A stretch of 64,000 nt of DNA, taken from contig NW_026947484.1 in the NCBI RefSeq assembly GCF_034190915.1, positions 186,490,982 to 186,554,981 of the forward strand. Reading direction: 5' to 3'. Origin of the DNA: Cavia porcellus. Its lineage: Eukaryota > Chordata > Mammalia > Rodentia > Caviidae. Positions within the stretch are counted from its first letter, which is position 1, and each line of letters starts with the position of its first letter. Positions 1 to 11,695 of this stretch are shown here, piece after piece. Under the pieces are notes generated by a model. It saw only the letters and a list, made by a program, of their open reading frames with translations, did no database searches and was not told where the DNA came from. The position numbers and the translations under genes were made by a program.

Positions 1-207
1 AGCATAATGGTTCTAGCTTCTCCTTAAGATTCTAGACTCAAACCAGCCATTAACCAATGTCTTGATTTTCTCAACTGAATATTTTGGTCAGATTTTAAAG
101 GCGCTGCATAGGACCATCCCCTTGAGGTAAATCATCTGATTTTCAGAGTTTTAAGTAATTATTTGTCCAATCATTCCCTAAACATTAACCCATGTTCACT
201 GGTGGAG
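1..207. other. unique AT-rich DNA
   Basis: No repeat or coding signal recognised before the LTR that begins at 208. Confidence 0.4.
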
Positions 208-657
208 TGTTATAATTTGTATCTAGATGTCCATTCCAAAGCCTCATTCGGTCAGAGCTGGGGCTTTTCAGAGGTGACTAGATCTGGAGTGTGTAATGCT
301 GGGACTGAGGATCTGATGCTAATATTTATTCACAGTGCCATGCTAAGATTATGGACAGCCCACCCTGAGTGTAAGTGCTACCCACTCTAAGGGCAGACAT
401 CCAGGACAGACTATAAGGGAAAGAAAGAGAACTGATATTGTTACTTTTGTTTGCTTATTGATGCATTTGCTGCCTTCTGCCTGTCATGAACTATTTCTGC
501 TCTGTGATGGCCTTCCACCATGCCACTGTGCCTTGGAATCAGATGGTTATGAACTGAAACCTCTACAAACTATACAAACTGTACAAAAGCACTAAACCTT
601 TCCTCCTTTAACTTTGAGTGTTTGGATATTTCGTCTCAGCAACAAGAAAAAATAAGC
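208..657 (+). mobile_element. MaLR-class solo LTR (diverged)
   Basis: The segment opens with 'tgttataatttgtatctaga' and closes with a polyadenylation-like region followed by 'tttcgtctcagcaacaag'. This layout (TGTTATGGTTTG-like start, 'ctgaaacc...ttcctcctttaa', 'tatttcgtctcagcaac' end) is typical of mammalian MaLR LTRs, and the copies at 8788, 26612 and 63402 share it. No internal retroviral-like sequence is attached. The short open frame inside it (163-390) is chance. No clear target duplication remains, so the ends are approximate. Confidence 0.6.
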
Positions 658-783
658 CATGCAGTTACAATAACTGCATTAGAAGCCTGCATAAACAACA
701 CATCATTCCTACCCTTGAGAGTAGTCTCTAAGGTAATGGAGATGGTGGGATAAGTTCTGACTCTGAGCTCCAAAGAACATTAA

Positions 784-1200
784 TGGATGAAAGGTTACAG
801 TGTGGACATCATAAAATCAATTGTCAGACAAAACTGAACACATGAGTTTACAGGATGGGTACACAAAGTCACAAAATGAACTGAAGGGCCTGTCAAATGA
901 AAAACAGACTAACCAGGAAAAGCTCCAATTAATGTTTGAAGAGCTAAGAGAAGAATTATTAACAAAAACTAAAGAAATGAAAGGGCAGATATTATTTTGG
1001 CAAAACTTTAAATTGTTAAGAACCCAGGTTCAAGAGTTAGAAACTCCCATGTGAGAATGTTTTTGAAATCTGGATGAAGAAGTGGAAAAGTATAGACCTG
1101 AACATAAAAAGCTTCACTATGAACATACATTTCTTAAGTCACAATTTAAACACCAGAAAGAAGGATTTGCATGTATTTTAGAAAAAAAGATGAAGCATGA
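784..1200 (+). pseudogene. broken coiled-coil protein fragment, probable retrocopy
   Basis: One reading frame runs from about 821 to 1200 and looks strongly protein-like: it is rich in Lys, Glu, Gln and Leu and reads as a continuous coiled coil. Segments include '[20 protein letters not shown]' and, downstream, '[17 protein letters not shown]'. Two in-frame stops (1052-1054 and 1064-1066) interrupt it, yet the same frame stays meaningful on both sides, which is the mark of a decayed gene rather than chance. No splice sites are evident inside, which favours a processed copy. The match ends exactly where an interstitial telomere-like repeat begins at 1202. The parent gene was not recognised; it is probably a centrosomal, ciliary or similar long coiled-coil protein. 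It could alternatively be a lone decayed exon. Confidence 0.55.
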
Positions 1201-1201
1201 A

Positions 1202-1229
1202 TTAGGGTTAGATTAGGGTTAGGGTTACG
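1202..1229 (+). repeat. short interstitial telomeric repeat (TTAGGG)
   Basis: The tract reads ttaggg-tta-ga-ttaggg-ttaggg-ttacgg: three perfect telomere hexamers plus degenerate ones. Short interstitial telomeric sequences of this kind are known in rodent genomes as scars of double-strand break repair. It abuts the end of the pseudogene. Confidence 0.75.
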
Positions 1230-1230
1230 G

Positions 1231-3545
1231 TAATGTGTTTTAGAACAAAGGACAATGAACTCCGAATGACTTTGGGCCTTGGGGGTCTCATAAGTTCATT
1301 TGAACATAGATTCTCATGTGTTGCTTATCCAGTGTGTTCTCCAAGTTTTAAGGACAGACTTCCTTTAAATATTGCAAAGTGTCTTGTGGGGAGAGGGTAT
1401 CACATATAATCTTTCCATGCCAGGCCTGTGTCAACTGAGCATCACGGTCCCTTTCATGTGCCCTTATTGATAAGTTAGGGCACTTTGCAGTTGGTGTGAT
1501 ACTCAGTGGAGAAGGCCCCTCTCTCATATCCAATACCATCCTCATTTTCTAGTCAGCCAACTAGCCTTAAGCTTCTCTTATAATCTATTTGTCCACAAGG
1601 CTCATATAGTCACCTCTCAATATTGCCTAGGGATTGATTCTGGGCATTCTCCACCCTGTGAACCCAAACTTCTCTGATGCTCAAGTCTCATATAAAATGG
1701 TGCAGTATTTGCACATAGCTGATACAATCCTCCTATATACTTTGCATCATCTCTAGAATACTTCGAATACCTAATATAATAAAAATTGTATTAGCTTCAT
1801 TTACTGTCCAGTCTCTTCAGCCATTTAATCCAATTCTTCTATGGCAAGAAACAAGAAACCTCTCACACACCTGTAGTTACACTGCTCAAAGCCAAAGAAT
1901 GACTCCTTAGGGAATAAAAGACTTCTCCCTTGGCTATCAACATGAACTCAGGCAACCCTGTTCTCTGATTTTTGCTGCCACTTTGAGTGAGGTGAAACAC
2001 TACATTCCATACATGACATCCTGCTTCTGACTGACTTTCAGAAGAACTGGAATTCACAACACAGAGGAACTAAGCTCCTCCAGACTAAACCTAACCAGAA
2101 AGTACCAAGTGACTATTCAGACCCAGGAAGATAAACTTCTCTCCCAGACTCTCTAATATATGATATCTATAAACAAATGGTTGTAAAGACATCCCGTGCA
2201 GCCTATGCACAAGTCATTGAACTACTTCTTCTCAGCCCTTCATGAAGTGATAGCCAGATGTAGGAGGGAGACACAGTGATTTACACTGAACTCTCCCTTC
2301 CCTACCTCATCTCCTTCTTTGTTCATAAGCCTGTAGCAGCTTTCACCTTTTTTGGAGGAAACATAATTCATTAACAATTTTAGATGAACATAACACTTAG
2401 ATTGGGTCGGCGTTTTATGAGATGGCACAGTGGAAACTAAGTAGGTAGTAAGGAGAGAATAAAACAAGAAGAAGGGTTTTAGGAGTTTACTGGGGCAGAG
2501 GACAGAGCTAAGGCAATATCACTGGAAATAAACAGGAGCCATTCAAGAGAGGAGTTTGAGGAATGTTTTGTTGATTAGAGTATTCCTGGAGAGTGTACAG
2601 AGAAAATTAAGCAATGAGTTAAGAGTGGCTAAAAATTAGAGAAAAAGGAGGCAGGGAGGAAATTGAGAGAAGCAAGTAGGAAGTATTATAATTTGGAAAA
2701 GCAAAGATTTTAAGAAGAGAGTACCACTGTCCAATACTGCAGAAAGTTTAAATAGCCTGAGAATGAAAATGAAGCTACAAATCTTACTAGTAGGTGTTAT
2801 CATAAGATCGATATTAAAGAAGGGATGGTGTCACAAAGGGATAATGGATTTTAAATAGAATTACACAGATGAAAAATGGTGATTAAATAATGTTCTGAAG
2901 GAAGAGTGAGAACTTGGGGGAGACCAGGGTCTAGAAGCACAAGTGTCTACAACGTTCCAACTGCAAATGTCCACGGGTGCAGTTTTACAGCTGGGGAGGA
3001 TATACCAAGATTTCTTAGGCAAGGAGGTAGGAAAAGTGCTTTAGGGAAAAATCTAGATAAGAAGTAGTTCCTGGTAATTGAAAAGAGATTCCAGACAATT
3101 TAGGGGAATGAAGTAACAGTGGATCAGTGGGGAAATTTTGTCATTTTCAAGTAAAGGTACCACGTTTAATGATTCAAAGTTTTTGCAGATTTAATGCCCA
3201 TTTTCTAGCCAGGGTCCAGGGTTTACACTCATCAATGTTTTGATTTCTGTTTCCCGAGAAGCCATTCTACGCTAAGTTATTATACAGTGCCAGTGCCTAA
3301 AATACCACCAGTGAAAATGCACAGCTTTGAAACAAACGTATTTCTGGGACAACATCCCAAATGAGAACAATGCGCTGTGGGAATTAGACACTAGGAATGT
3401 CAAAAGCTCCAGTAAGATAGAAGAGAGTTTCTGATGGTTTTAAGAGGACATCAAAGATAAAAATAAGCTTGCTTCATTATTTATATTAAGGTAAAACTTC
3501 CTTTAAAAATCCATGAAACTATTCTTTTATATGTAAGTAATACCC
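1231..3545. other. intergenic or intronic DNA, nothing recognised
   Basis: AT-rich sequence with scattered short open frames, none with conserved-looking composition. The purine-rich part at about 2500-3150 may be a worn-out repeat but I could not assign it. Confidence 0.4.
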
Positions 3546-3548
3546 CCT

Positions 3549-3578
3549 GCAAATACACACACAGACACACATGTGCAC

Positions 3579-3618
<40 letters not shown>
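3549..3618. repeat. (CA)n microsatellite
   Basis: Imperfect start ('acacacacagacacacatgtgcac') followed by an almost pure CA run of roughly 40 bases. Confidence 0.95.
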
Positions 3619-3619
<1 letters not shown>

Positions 3620-4875
3620 CTTTTTACACCATTAAAAAAAGCTTCTTCAGAAAATATAAAAAGGAATATTGAAACAGTTGGGTGGGTTGTATTTCAAATC
3701 CAAAAGAGGAACTCAAAATCCCAAGTTTCACCGTTTAAAATGTGAATTGTGCTCCACAATCAAGATGTCTGGCTGAGCTGCTTTTCTTTATCAGAAATCA
3801 GAAGTGTATCTGGCAGCCAAAATCTTGAATTCTCAAAAGCTTTCCTCTCAAAAAAAGTAAAGTATATTATAAGTTATATCTTAATATATGATTTTAAAGA
3901 ACATATTACAAATGAAAGTTAATGGAAAAGAATGCAAAAGAGCACTACACATTAACTAGAAGTTTCCTACTGACTTTTCAGAGGAACAAAGACAGTGGAA
4001 GTGCAAAATGAGGTCTGAGAGGAGATGAGCACCTGTCAGACACTGCTTCTCTTATTAAAGGCAGATCAGACTCAGTCCAATCAAAGGCAGTTTGCTCATC
4101 AGCCTATTTTACACACTGGGAAGATAATTGTTTGGAACGTCTTGGGGTTTTTCCCCACAATGCTTTAAGTTTTCTCAGTGGTGGCAAATCTTCACACTAA
4201 GACACTGAAATTGGTTGTCAGAAATAGTCAAAGGCAGTTCAGTCTTTGATAAATAGGGTGAATTAACAATGATAATTATTAAATTTTTGTTTAAAAGGAA
4301 AGGTGATAATAAGTTAATGAAACTGACTTTTATGTACTTTATAAACTGGCTCTTGGAAAATTCACAGAGGAAAGTTTTGAAAGTGTTTTAAGAAACAACT
4401 GTATTACCAGAACTGATACAAATTCTAAGGCAACTATGTTAGACAGAGAAATATACATCTAGATAGACATCTAAATGTAGACAGACAGCTAAATCTAAAT
4501 CCCTCCAGTTTGCTATGAAGCATAATGCTATGCTCAGTATTCTACTCAATACTGAAAATCATGCTGGAAAGACCACATATATTCTTCTAGATTTTGTTTT
4601 CTTCCATTATAAAAATTTATCAAAAGAACGATTTGAGCTTTTAGAGACTTGACTTAGTGAAATAAAAGATGACTAAAATATTTTTAAAACATGAATTCTT
4701 TTTTTAGCCTATCAAGAAGAACCTAAATTAATTTCCTCTTACTCTAGATAAGAGACTGCTTTTCTAAGTCAGTATAAGCGCTCTACCATGAACTTTATCC
4801 CCCATCTCACCAGAACACTTTTGAAAGTGAAAGGATGTTGTTCATTACTTGAGAAATAAAGGCATAAAATGAAAC
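3619..4875. other. unique DNA, nothing recognised
   Basis: AT-rich, without coding potential or recognised repeats. Confidence 0.4.
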
Positions 4876-4877
4876 AA

Positions 4878-4930
4878 GACAGGCATGGTGATGTACCCCT
4901 GTACTCCTAGTTACCCTTAAGGCTAAGGAG
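4878..4930 (+). mobile_element. B1/7SL-like SINE fragment
   Basis: 'aggcatggtgatgtacccct' followed by 'gtactcctagttaccc' resembles the first half of a B1/Alu-like element (RNA polymerase III box-A region). The rest is missing or unrecognisable. Confidence 0.5.
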
Positions 4931-4939
4931 TCCCCGGAG

Positions 4940-5600
4940 CTCCAGAGCAGACAGGACAACACAGCACATAGCCACCTGCGCTCCAAGAAGACATAAGGCC
5001 AACCCAGTGATGGCAAAGTGTTGGAAACGATATTACAACATGCCCTGCCCTTTGACTGGTACAAAACACCCTGGGACCCATGATTAATACCATTTGTGAG
5101 TTCAACAGTCTGTTACTGCTGGGCTCTGACACGAAAGCTTTTCTTCCGTGAGACTCTGAGCCAGACATGGGACCAAACAGCTGAAATGAAATCACAATAG
5201 CTATTAAGACTGAGCCAACAACTCCAGCTTCCATAGGTGTGCTAGGGCTGGGTGTTGGCCCACTCCTGGTTGTCTTGGATGCTACTTTTTCTGCCTCTCA
5301 GCCACTAATCTGGCTGGGATTCTAGACCTGGTACTGTTCTTTCTCATCTTCAACTTCTACATCTTTCTGAGCATCTTCCACAGAGCATCATCTACCTTTC
5401 CAAGGATGGATGTCCTGGTTCAACAGCTTCTTGGTGAGATTCTTCAGAGAGATGGTGGCATTCTCTATGCCACTGCCCTTCTAGTTGAGGAAGTACATGT
5501 GGGAGGTGTCTTGGATGAGAAACATGGCATGAAAGTACTATAGGGCTTTGAAGTCATTGTGGATGTATCTTCTTTGTATTTTCAAGATCTAGTGCCGAAC
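4940..5600 (-). pseudogene. possible decayed coding sequence (minus strand), unidentified
   Basis: On the minus strand, segments with protein-like character occur in shifting frames. They include a stretch with 'ISLKNLTKKLLNQDIHPW' around 5390-5480 and an acidic/basic stretch with 'EDEKEQYQV' around 5340. A 103-codon frame at 5234-4923 opens with a hydrophobic, membrane-like run ('GVVGSVLIAIVISFQL'). Several stops and frame changes separate the pieces. This looks like a retrocopy of a membrane or secretory-pathway gene, but I did not recognise the parent. The lower end (about 4940-5060) may not belong. A chance assembly of frames remains possible. Confidence 0.3.
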
Positions 5601-6249
5601 AACACCCAATGCTTATCTATTTTAGTGAATAAAAGAACACACTTTATTTATATGCTTGTGCAGGGCCTGCTGTATATTTTGATATACATTATAGAGTGGC
5701 TAAGTTAAGCTAATTAACACAAGTCATTCAAATACCATTTCTTGTAATACAGTGTTTACAATTCACTTTTACAGTTTTCAAGTACATAATATAATAATCG
5801 TAGTCATCATGATGCATAATAGATCTCTTGAACTTGTTCCTTCTAGCTAACTAAAATTTTTCCTTCTATCTAACTAAAATTTCTAGGCTCTGGTAGACAC
5901 TATTTTACCCTGTTTTTATGAGGTCCTAAATACTATTCCACTAATAATATGTCTCACATTTTCTTTACCCATTTATTGGTTGATAGATAGGTTGTCTCCA
6001 TTTCTCAGCTATTGTGAGTAGTGCTGTAACGAATATGGGAGCATAGGTGTCTCTATGACATTCTGATTCTATTTCCTTAAGGTACATTCCCAGTAGTGAG
6101 ATAGCTGATCATACATTAGTCTTGTTTTTAATTTTTAAAAGGATTTCCATGTGGTTTTACTCGCTTATTACAACAAAGTGTAAGGGTTCCTTTTCTCTGC
6201 ATCTTTGCTGGAACTTGCTACCATTTGTCTTTTTTTTATAACAGCCATC

Positions 6250-6660
6250 TGTTACAGTTTAGATCTAAAATGTCTCCCAAAACTCTCATGTATTCAGAGG
6301 TAATGATTTTGAAAGTAATTAGATCATAAGGGTAATATGCTCATCAATTGATTAACCTATTGATAAATTCTTAGCTAACCATGCTGTTAAGAGGAGGGAA
6401 CTGGTTGAAAAAGGCAGGTCACTGGGAGCCTGAGCTGGAAGGGTATATCCTCATCTCCAATGGTCTCCTTTCCTCTCTTCCTCCTAGCTGCTATGAAGTG
6501 AGTTTCTCTTCCACTATGAACGTCCATCATGCCATCTCTGCCTTCAAGTCAGTCAACCAGAGACTGAATCTTCTGAAACTATGAGCCAAAATAAACTGGG
6601 CCTGCCCTAAGTTGTAGATGCCAGGTATTTTTTCCCAGCATTGGGAAAGTGACTAGCACA
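6250..6660 (+). mobile_element. MaLR-class solo LTR with 5-bp target duplication
   Basis: A 411-bp LTR beginning 'tgttacagtttagatc' and ending 'gggaaagtgactagcaca'. It is bounded by an identical 5-bp direct repeat, 'ccatc', at 6245-6249 and 6661-6665, the size expected for MaLR/ERVL insertion. It contains 'ctgaaactatgagccaaaataaa', a typical MaLR polyadenylation region. It sits inside an antisense L1, and the L1 resumes immediately after the duplication. The 67-codon open frame at 6381-6584 lies wholly inside the LTR and is not a gene. Confidence 0.85.
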
Positions 6661-6842
6661 CCATCCTAAAAAGTGTAAGGTGATATCTCATTATAGTTTT
6701 AGTTCACATTTCACTGATGACTAGTGATATTGAGCAGTTTTTCATATACCTATTGGCTACTGTGTATTTCTTTTAGAAATCTCTATTCAGGTCCTCATAC
6801 ACCCGTGAATCAGTTGTTTTGCTATTGAGTTGAGTTCCTTGT

Positions 6843-7086
6843 TTAAGCACCTTGGAACTTGTTCGTTCCAGGAGGCTGAGTGACTACCAAAAATGATAAC
6901 TACCAAATTGTTTTGGGTGAAAAAGGTGACAACTCATGAGGTAAATCAACACTGAAAAGTTGTAGCTTGTTCATTGGCTACCAAACAAATGTCAAGTGTC
7001 AGAATAAAATTTGCATGTCAAAATACATCCAAGTACCAAACTCTAAATATTTCAAAGCATTTGTATACCAAAGTATGTCTGTATAG
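6843..7086. mobile_element. unassigned ~240-bp insertion within the L1
   Basis: The flanking L1 reads 'gagttgagttccttg' before and 'aatattaaccccttg' after, which are adjacent in an uninterrupted L1. The ~240 bp between them are foreign. The insert repeats the motif 'taccaaa' several times, but I could not see terminal inverted repeats, a poly(A) tail or a clear target duplication, and could not assign a family. Confidence 0.5.
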
Positions 7087-7150
7087 TTTGAATATTAACC
7101 CCTTGTCAGATGTATGATTTACAAATATTTAAATCCAACATTTTAAATTT

Positions 7151-7685
7151 CATTTCTTTATAGTCATAAAGCTTATTTCCTCCATGTGATTATAGGAAAC
7201 ATTTTATACATGTTGAATCAAAAGTCTTTTAATGACAGGTGGCTGATGAATTACCAGATCTTTAATTCATACATTTAACTTGTTGCATTGATTTAACTCA
7301 TTGTGTGTAATACACACAAACTCTGGATGATTTACACAAATATTTTTTTTACTGATTAAAAATATGCCAAAACCTTTCAGAGAGTTTTATTGTCTCCTTC
7401 TAGAGTGCTTATTTTTCAGTGAGTATAAACAAGCAAATGCTTTGATATTCAAATTAATGAAAGCAGTAGAAATGAGACATGAAACCATCTGAAAATCATA
7501 TGCTTCCTTTTGGAACATATTAATGAAAAGTTTATGTACACATAAGTTATTAAAAAGATTGTCAGTCTCATATGAAATGAAAAGTCCCTTGCAAGTAAAA
7601 ACTGATAGATGGTTATTTTATAGATAATCACAAAATCTGAGTTTAGTTCGGCATCCCCAAGAGTAGCAAGGTTTGAATATTGAGG
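7151..7685. other. AT-rich unique DNA
   Basis: No recognised feature; the first part may be further decayed L1. Confidence 0.35.
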
Positions 7686-7689
7686 TAGA

Positions 7690-7905
7690 AATGAAATAGA
7701 TGTCAGTCCTGATTCAGCAATTTGCTACCTGTGTGATCTTGAAGAATTTACAGCAATTCACTTTTTTGAGCCTTGACTTATTCATCAATAATCTGAAAAT
7801 AACAGTAATGCTTATTGATTTTAAGAATTGAGTAACAGTATGTGAAACTTGCTTAGCATGATTTCTTGGGATTTACTTAGGTGTTATTAGTATTATTATT
7901 AAGTT
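7690..7905 (+). mobile_element. MIR SINE
   Basis: 'gcaatttgctacctgtgtga' followed by 'tcttgaagaatttacagcaa' and 'ttattcatcaataatctgaa' matches the MIR core (CTAGCTGTGTGACCTTGGGCAAG...CATCTGTAAAATG), ending in the MIR-like 'gcttagcatg...gttattagtattatta'. Confidence 0.75.
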
Positions 7906-8787
7906 GAACAACTCTGTTTTTCCCCTGGACATCAGTTTTCTCTCCTATAAAATGAAAGTGAACTTATCAGCATGAAATAAAAGAGATGACAGAAAATTTA
8001 CTATGCAATGGTGGATGCTATGCAATAGTATGAAACACAAAATATTATTTTGCCTACATTACACAAATAATAATTGAATACCTTATCCCCCTAATTGAAT
8101 ATGCATTTTCCAGTAGTTGCTTCACTTACTATCATTAGAGCTGAGTAACTTTAGTCATCAGTGGTTGAGTTTCTCTGGATTCCACTACCAGATTGGATCA
8201 TAATCACCTAAATAAATCACATTTCATGAAGGCAAGTGTTTCACAAAAGCTATCTTTCTGTGCTCCTTTGGCCCATTTTCTTTTCCTTCTCACCTCCAAC
8301 TTGATTCAGCAAATAGTCTAATCTACATGTGGACAGCATGTATACACAGATATATTTGATCATAAAGGAAGATGCAACACAGGCTCAACCAGATATTCCT
8401 TCCAGTGGAAAAGGATATAGATAACTAGGTAAAGCATGTTATTCAGAGTCAGAGGATTCAACTCTTTTGCTTACTAACATAACACTTCTCTCAGTGTTTT
8501 TTTCATGAAATAGAGATACTAAGTATACCTTGAATAGTGAGATATTGAGAGAAATTTGAGTTAATGAGTAATAGTAAATAAAACTAGTTCCTAGCTCACA
8601 ATAAACACTAAAAATGTAAGTAGTTTTAAAAATAGAGTACTTTTTTACAACAACACTCTTTTTCTTTACATATTCAGAGTGCATTAATATGTAAAACTAT
8701 AAAATTATTTTTACTATTTTAAACCTTAATAATACAGGTAATTGCTTACATTTTGATAAACTGACCTACTGTTATGATGAAAGTAGG

Positions 8788-8940
8788 TGTTATGGTTTGT
8801 GTCTAGATGTCCTCCCAACCCCAAATCCTCATGCAGCCTTAGGTTTTTCTGTACATAAATGAACTGTGAGTTAAATAAATATTTCCTTTAACTTTTGGTG
8901 TCAGTTATCTTGTCTCAGTAACAAAAGAAACTGGGACAGT
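8788..8940 (+). mobile_element. internally deleted MaLR LTR
   Basis: Starts 'tgttatggtttgtgtctaga' and ends with 'tgtcagttatcttgtctcagtaac', the two ends of the LTR type seen at 208-657, but only about 150 bp long. The middle of the LTR is missing. Confidence 0.65.
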
Positions 8941-9569
8941 AGGTATTTTATAGCACTGCTATTTATTTTATATGTTTGTACAATATTAAGATCCTTCTTT
9001 TCAACCAACAAAACATTTATCAAATAATTTTTATAATATTTGTATCTTCTTTCTATTTTGTTGTAAACCAAAAATAGTTCTAAAAATTCAAGTATATTCT
9101 TAGAAAAATAAGAAGTAAAGTAAACCTGGAAGAGATGTCAATACTCAAGGTTGAAAGAATTTGATGGGAAAAAAAGTAACGATTGTATTGAATTATTACT
9201 CAGTGTAAAAATAAATGAAGCACATATTTCACATACAACAAAATCACTTGTTTTACCTTAACTACAAAAGAAAACCTAGTAATTTTTAATTGAAAAATCC
9301 CATGGATATAACCTTAATTAAACAGTTCATGTAATCAAAATCAGTAATAGAACATCTCAACATCAAAAAATCTATGATTTGATGTACCAAGAAGGTACAT
9401 TAAATCTGTAGTACTCTCCAAAATTTACCTCAATTTAATCATAATTTTAAAAATCAGGAAAAACTAAACTGAAAAGCAGTCTACAAAATAATTAACCAGA
9501 ATTTTTCAAAAGTGTCAGCCCCATGAAAATAAAAACTATGAGATAAAGGAGACATGACAACTTAATGTA
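8941..9569. other. AT-rich unique DNA
   Basis: Nothing recognised. Confidence 0.35.
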
Positions 9570-9581
9570 GAATGTAATCTT

Positions 9582-9715
9582 TTTTTTAAATTTTATTTAA
9601 GGAGAAAAAAGAAAAAAAAAAACAGAAAAAGGGTATAAGTTATACAGAATTTTAGAAAAAATAAACAGTAGGAAATCACTAGTTACATATTGTCATCTTA
9701 GAATTAGTTGTTGAA
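9582..9715 (-). mobile_element. severely 5'-truncated LINE-1 3' end with target duplication
   Basis: The plus strand shows the poly(A) side first ('tttttttaaattttatttaa', 'ggagaaaaaagaaaa') and then L1 3' UTR sequence ('ttatacagaattttagaaaa', 'cagtaggaaatcac') shared with copies at 44710, 52600 and 59394. A near-perfect 12-bp direct repeat, gaatgtaatctt at 9570-9581 and gaatataatctt at 9716-9727, marks the insertion site. Confidence 0.8.
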
Positions 9716-9727
9716 GAATATAATCTT

Positions 9728-11505
9728 AAAGCAGAAAATGTACCTAAGTGGAAAATTTAGCAAAATTTGAATAAAGTCTGTGCTTAGTAATATGATATAA
9801 ATGTTAATTCTTAGTTTTAATAATGTTATTTATGTTATATAAGATGGTACCATTATGAGATGGGTAAAGAGTATTAAAAACTTTACTGGTTCTGCAACTT
9901 TTCATTAAATCCAAAAATATTTCAAAATAAAAAGATTTTAAGGGAAAATATATGCCTTATTTAATTTTCCTATACATGAATTAAATTTCTATTATGAGTG
10001 GGAAAGAAAAAAATGTAACCCTATTTCTCAACTCCTCACTTTATCTGAAGCTTTATTTCTATTTCACAGGTCTTTGATACAGCCCAGGCACTGGACTGAG
10101 GCACAGCCCCTAGAGTTGATCAGAGAGTAGGTGGATGATCACAGACGATCATGTTAGCTTTATCTTATAATATCAGTCCACTTAGCTCGTTGCTAATTCT
10201 CTCATATTCCCAACCACAGGGCTTCCATGGCTCTCCATGCTTTATATGAATCATGCCTGGTTTTGCAGTAAGCATACACTGCTTTTCTGCCCACGGTGAA
10301 TAAAATTGATGATTCTATCAAAGTCCAGTTTGCCTGGACTCAGCACCCAGACATTTCTGTCTCTCCTACAGCAATAAGGTTGATAGAATCAGCAAGGGCA
10401 ATAGCGCAGTATGAGAAAGAAGCCAATTCAAACACTAACTCTGGTGGTCCAGAAAGGGGCCCAGAATTTCATTATGTTTGATTTCAAGACCAATCCACCG
10501 TTGCTAAGGGAAATTACACTCACAAAAGGTCAGGACCAACTCTTGGCATCCTTGTACATCATGGTAGATTTCTGAGGTCAAGATATTTTCCAAAATCTGC
10601 CTTAAAAAGACACATGGATCCCTCTGCTTTTCTATCCTCAAGTCTATTTTTGCTTTATTATTCCTGCTAAGTCTCTGCCTGATGAAGGAAGGTATGAATT
10701 GAGTCCATTATTAGGTCTAATCTTCAAACAAGGTCTCCTAACTTAGCCTCCAGCTCTCTCCATCACAGAATGCAAATGGGACATAAAACAAAGATGAGGT
10801 TAATAAAGTAAGAAACATCACCTTTCTCCTGGTCCATCTGAGCCTGAGAATTCTGGCAAGACAAGGAAAGAAAACTGACCTTGGAGCAGCTGAACCATCT
10901 CAGCTTCTGGAGTGTAAGAGGTGGGATCATTATTGCTTTGAGATGCATATTTAACTTGTTGAGAAACTTTTTTCCCTGTCTTACCCTAAATTTATGGAAA
11001 TTATGCTTCTTCTGTTTGTTTTTCTTCCTCAATGGTATGATCAAAGCTATGCAGATCCCAAAGAAGCAGAAGGAGTGAACTTGAGACCTGAGAATCCCCA
11101 ATTTCTTTCTAAATACTCCTCACAAGTCACCAAGGAAGAAAAAGAGGTACAGATTAAACTGGTCATTTTCTCTCTGGGAAAAAAAAAAGTAGACTGAGTG
11201 AAAAAATGCCTGTGAGCCAGTAACAATTACTACGAATTGTTTCTTCATAACTAATGATCAATCCCTGGGGGTTACTCAGCTCGGAAAGTCATAGGATCAC
11301 TATTAGTGTCACTGACTTCTGCAGCTGGGCACTGATTCACGTAGCCAGGAGTTGAATAACCACTCAGAGACTGGACTAAGATATTTTAAATGACACCAGC
11401 ATCTGTCCAAATGCAATTTTACCAGCTTTACAAATATCCAAAATGGAAAGACTCAGGACACCTAAGAACTTACCACAGAATGTACACATCATTGTGTTTA
11501 ATAGT
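9728..11505. other. unique DNA; no supported gene
   Basis: A 61-codon open frame at 10296-10481 begins on GTG and has a plausible amino-acid mix, but no family was recognised and no splice structure supports it. Overlapping frames on both strands at 10763-11197 look like chance. Confidence 0.35.
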
Positions 11506-11509
11506 ATAT

Positions 11510-11695
11510 ATATTTAATCACAGCACTGTTGAAGCCTGAGGTAGGAGGGTCACAAATTTGAGCCTACTCTGCCAATTCAGTGACTGAACAATTACCTGTA
11601 TCAAAATAAAATAACATTTTAAAAGGACTAAGAATGTAACTTAGGGCAAAGACTCTGAGTTCAATCTCCAGTATAATGCATACCTGTATACATAA
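11510..11695 (+). mobile_element. B1 + ID dimeric SINE, degraded
   Basis: The first part resembles a 7SL-like right portion ('cagcactgttgaagcctgag', 'gtaggagggtcacaaatttg', ending 'tgtatcaaaataaaataaca'). It is followed by an ID-like tRNA-derived unit ('ctaagaatgtaacttagg', 'gagttcaatctccagtat'). This B1-then-ID order is a known dimeric SINE design in several rodent groups. Confidence 0.6.

Larger units (their letters stand above)
5610..7150 (-). mobile_element. old LINE-1 3' portion, interrupted by two insertions
   Basis: Read on the minus strand, this carries an L1 3' UTR (5640-5890; plus-strand hallmarks 'atagatctcttgaacttgtt' and 'tattttgatatacatt') and then the C-terminal part of ORF2 (5930-6249, 6666-6842, 7087-7150; plus-strand hallmarks 'aaggtgatatctcattatag', 'attaaccccttgtcagatgt'). 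The reading frame is destroyed. A solo LTR at 6250-6660 and an unassigned insert at about 6843-7086 split it, so the L1 is older than both. Confidence 0.8.

Noticed and set aside
10296..10481. 61-codon frame with plausible amino-acid mix
   Set aside because: No ATG start, no recognised family, a stop just upstream and no splice evidence.
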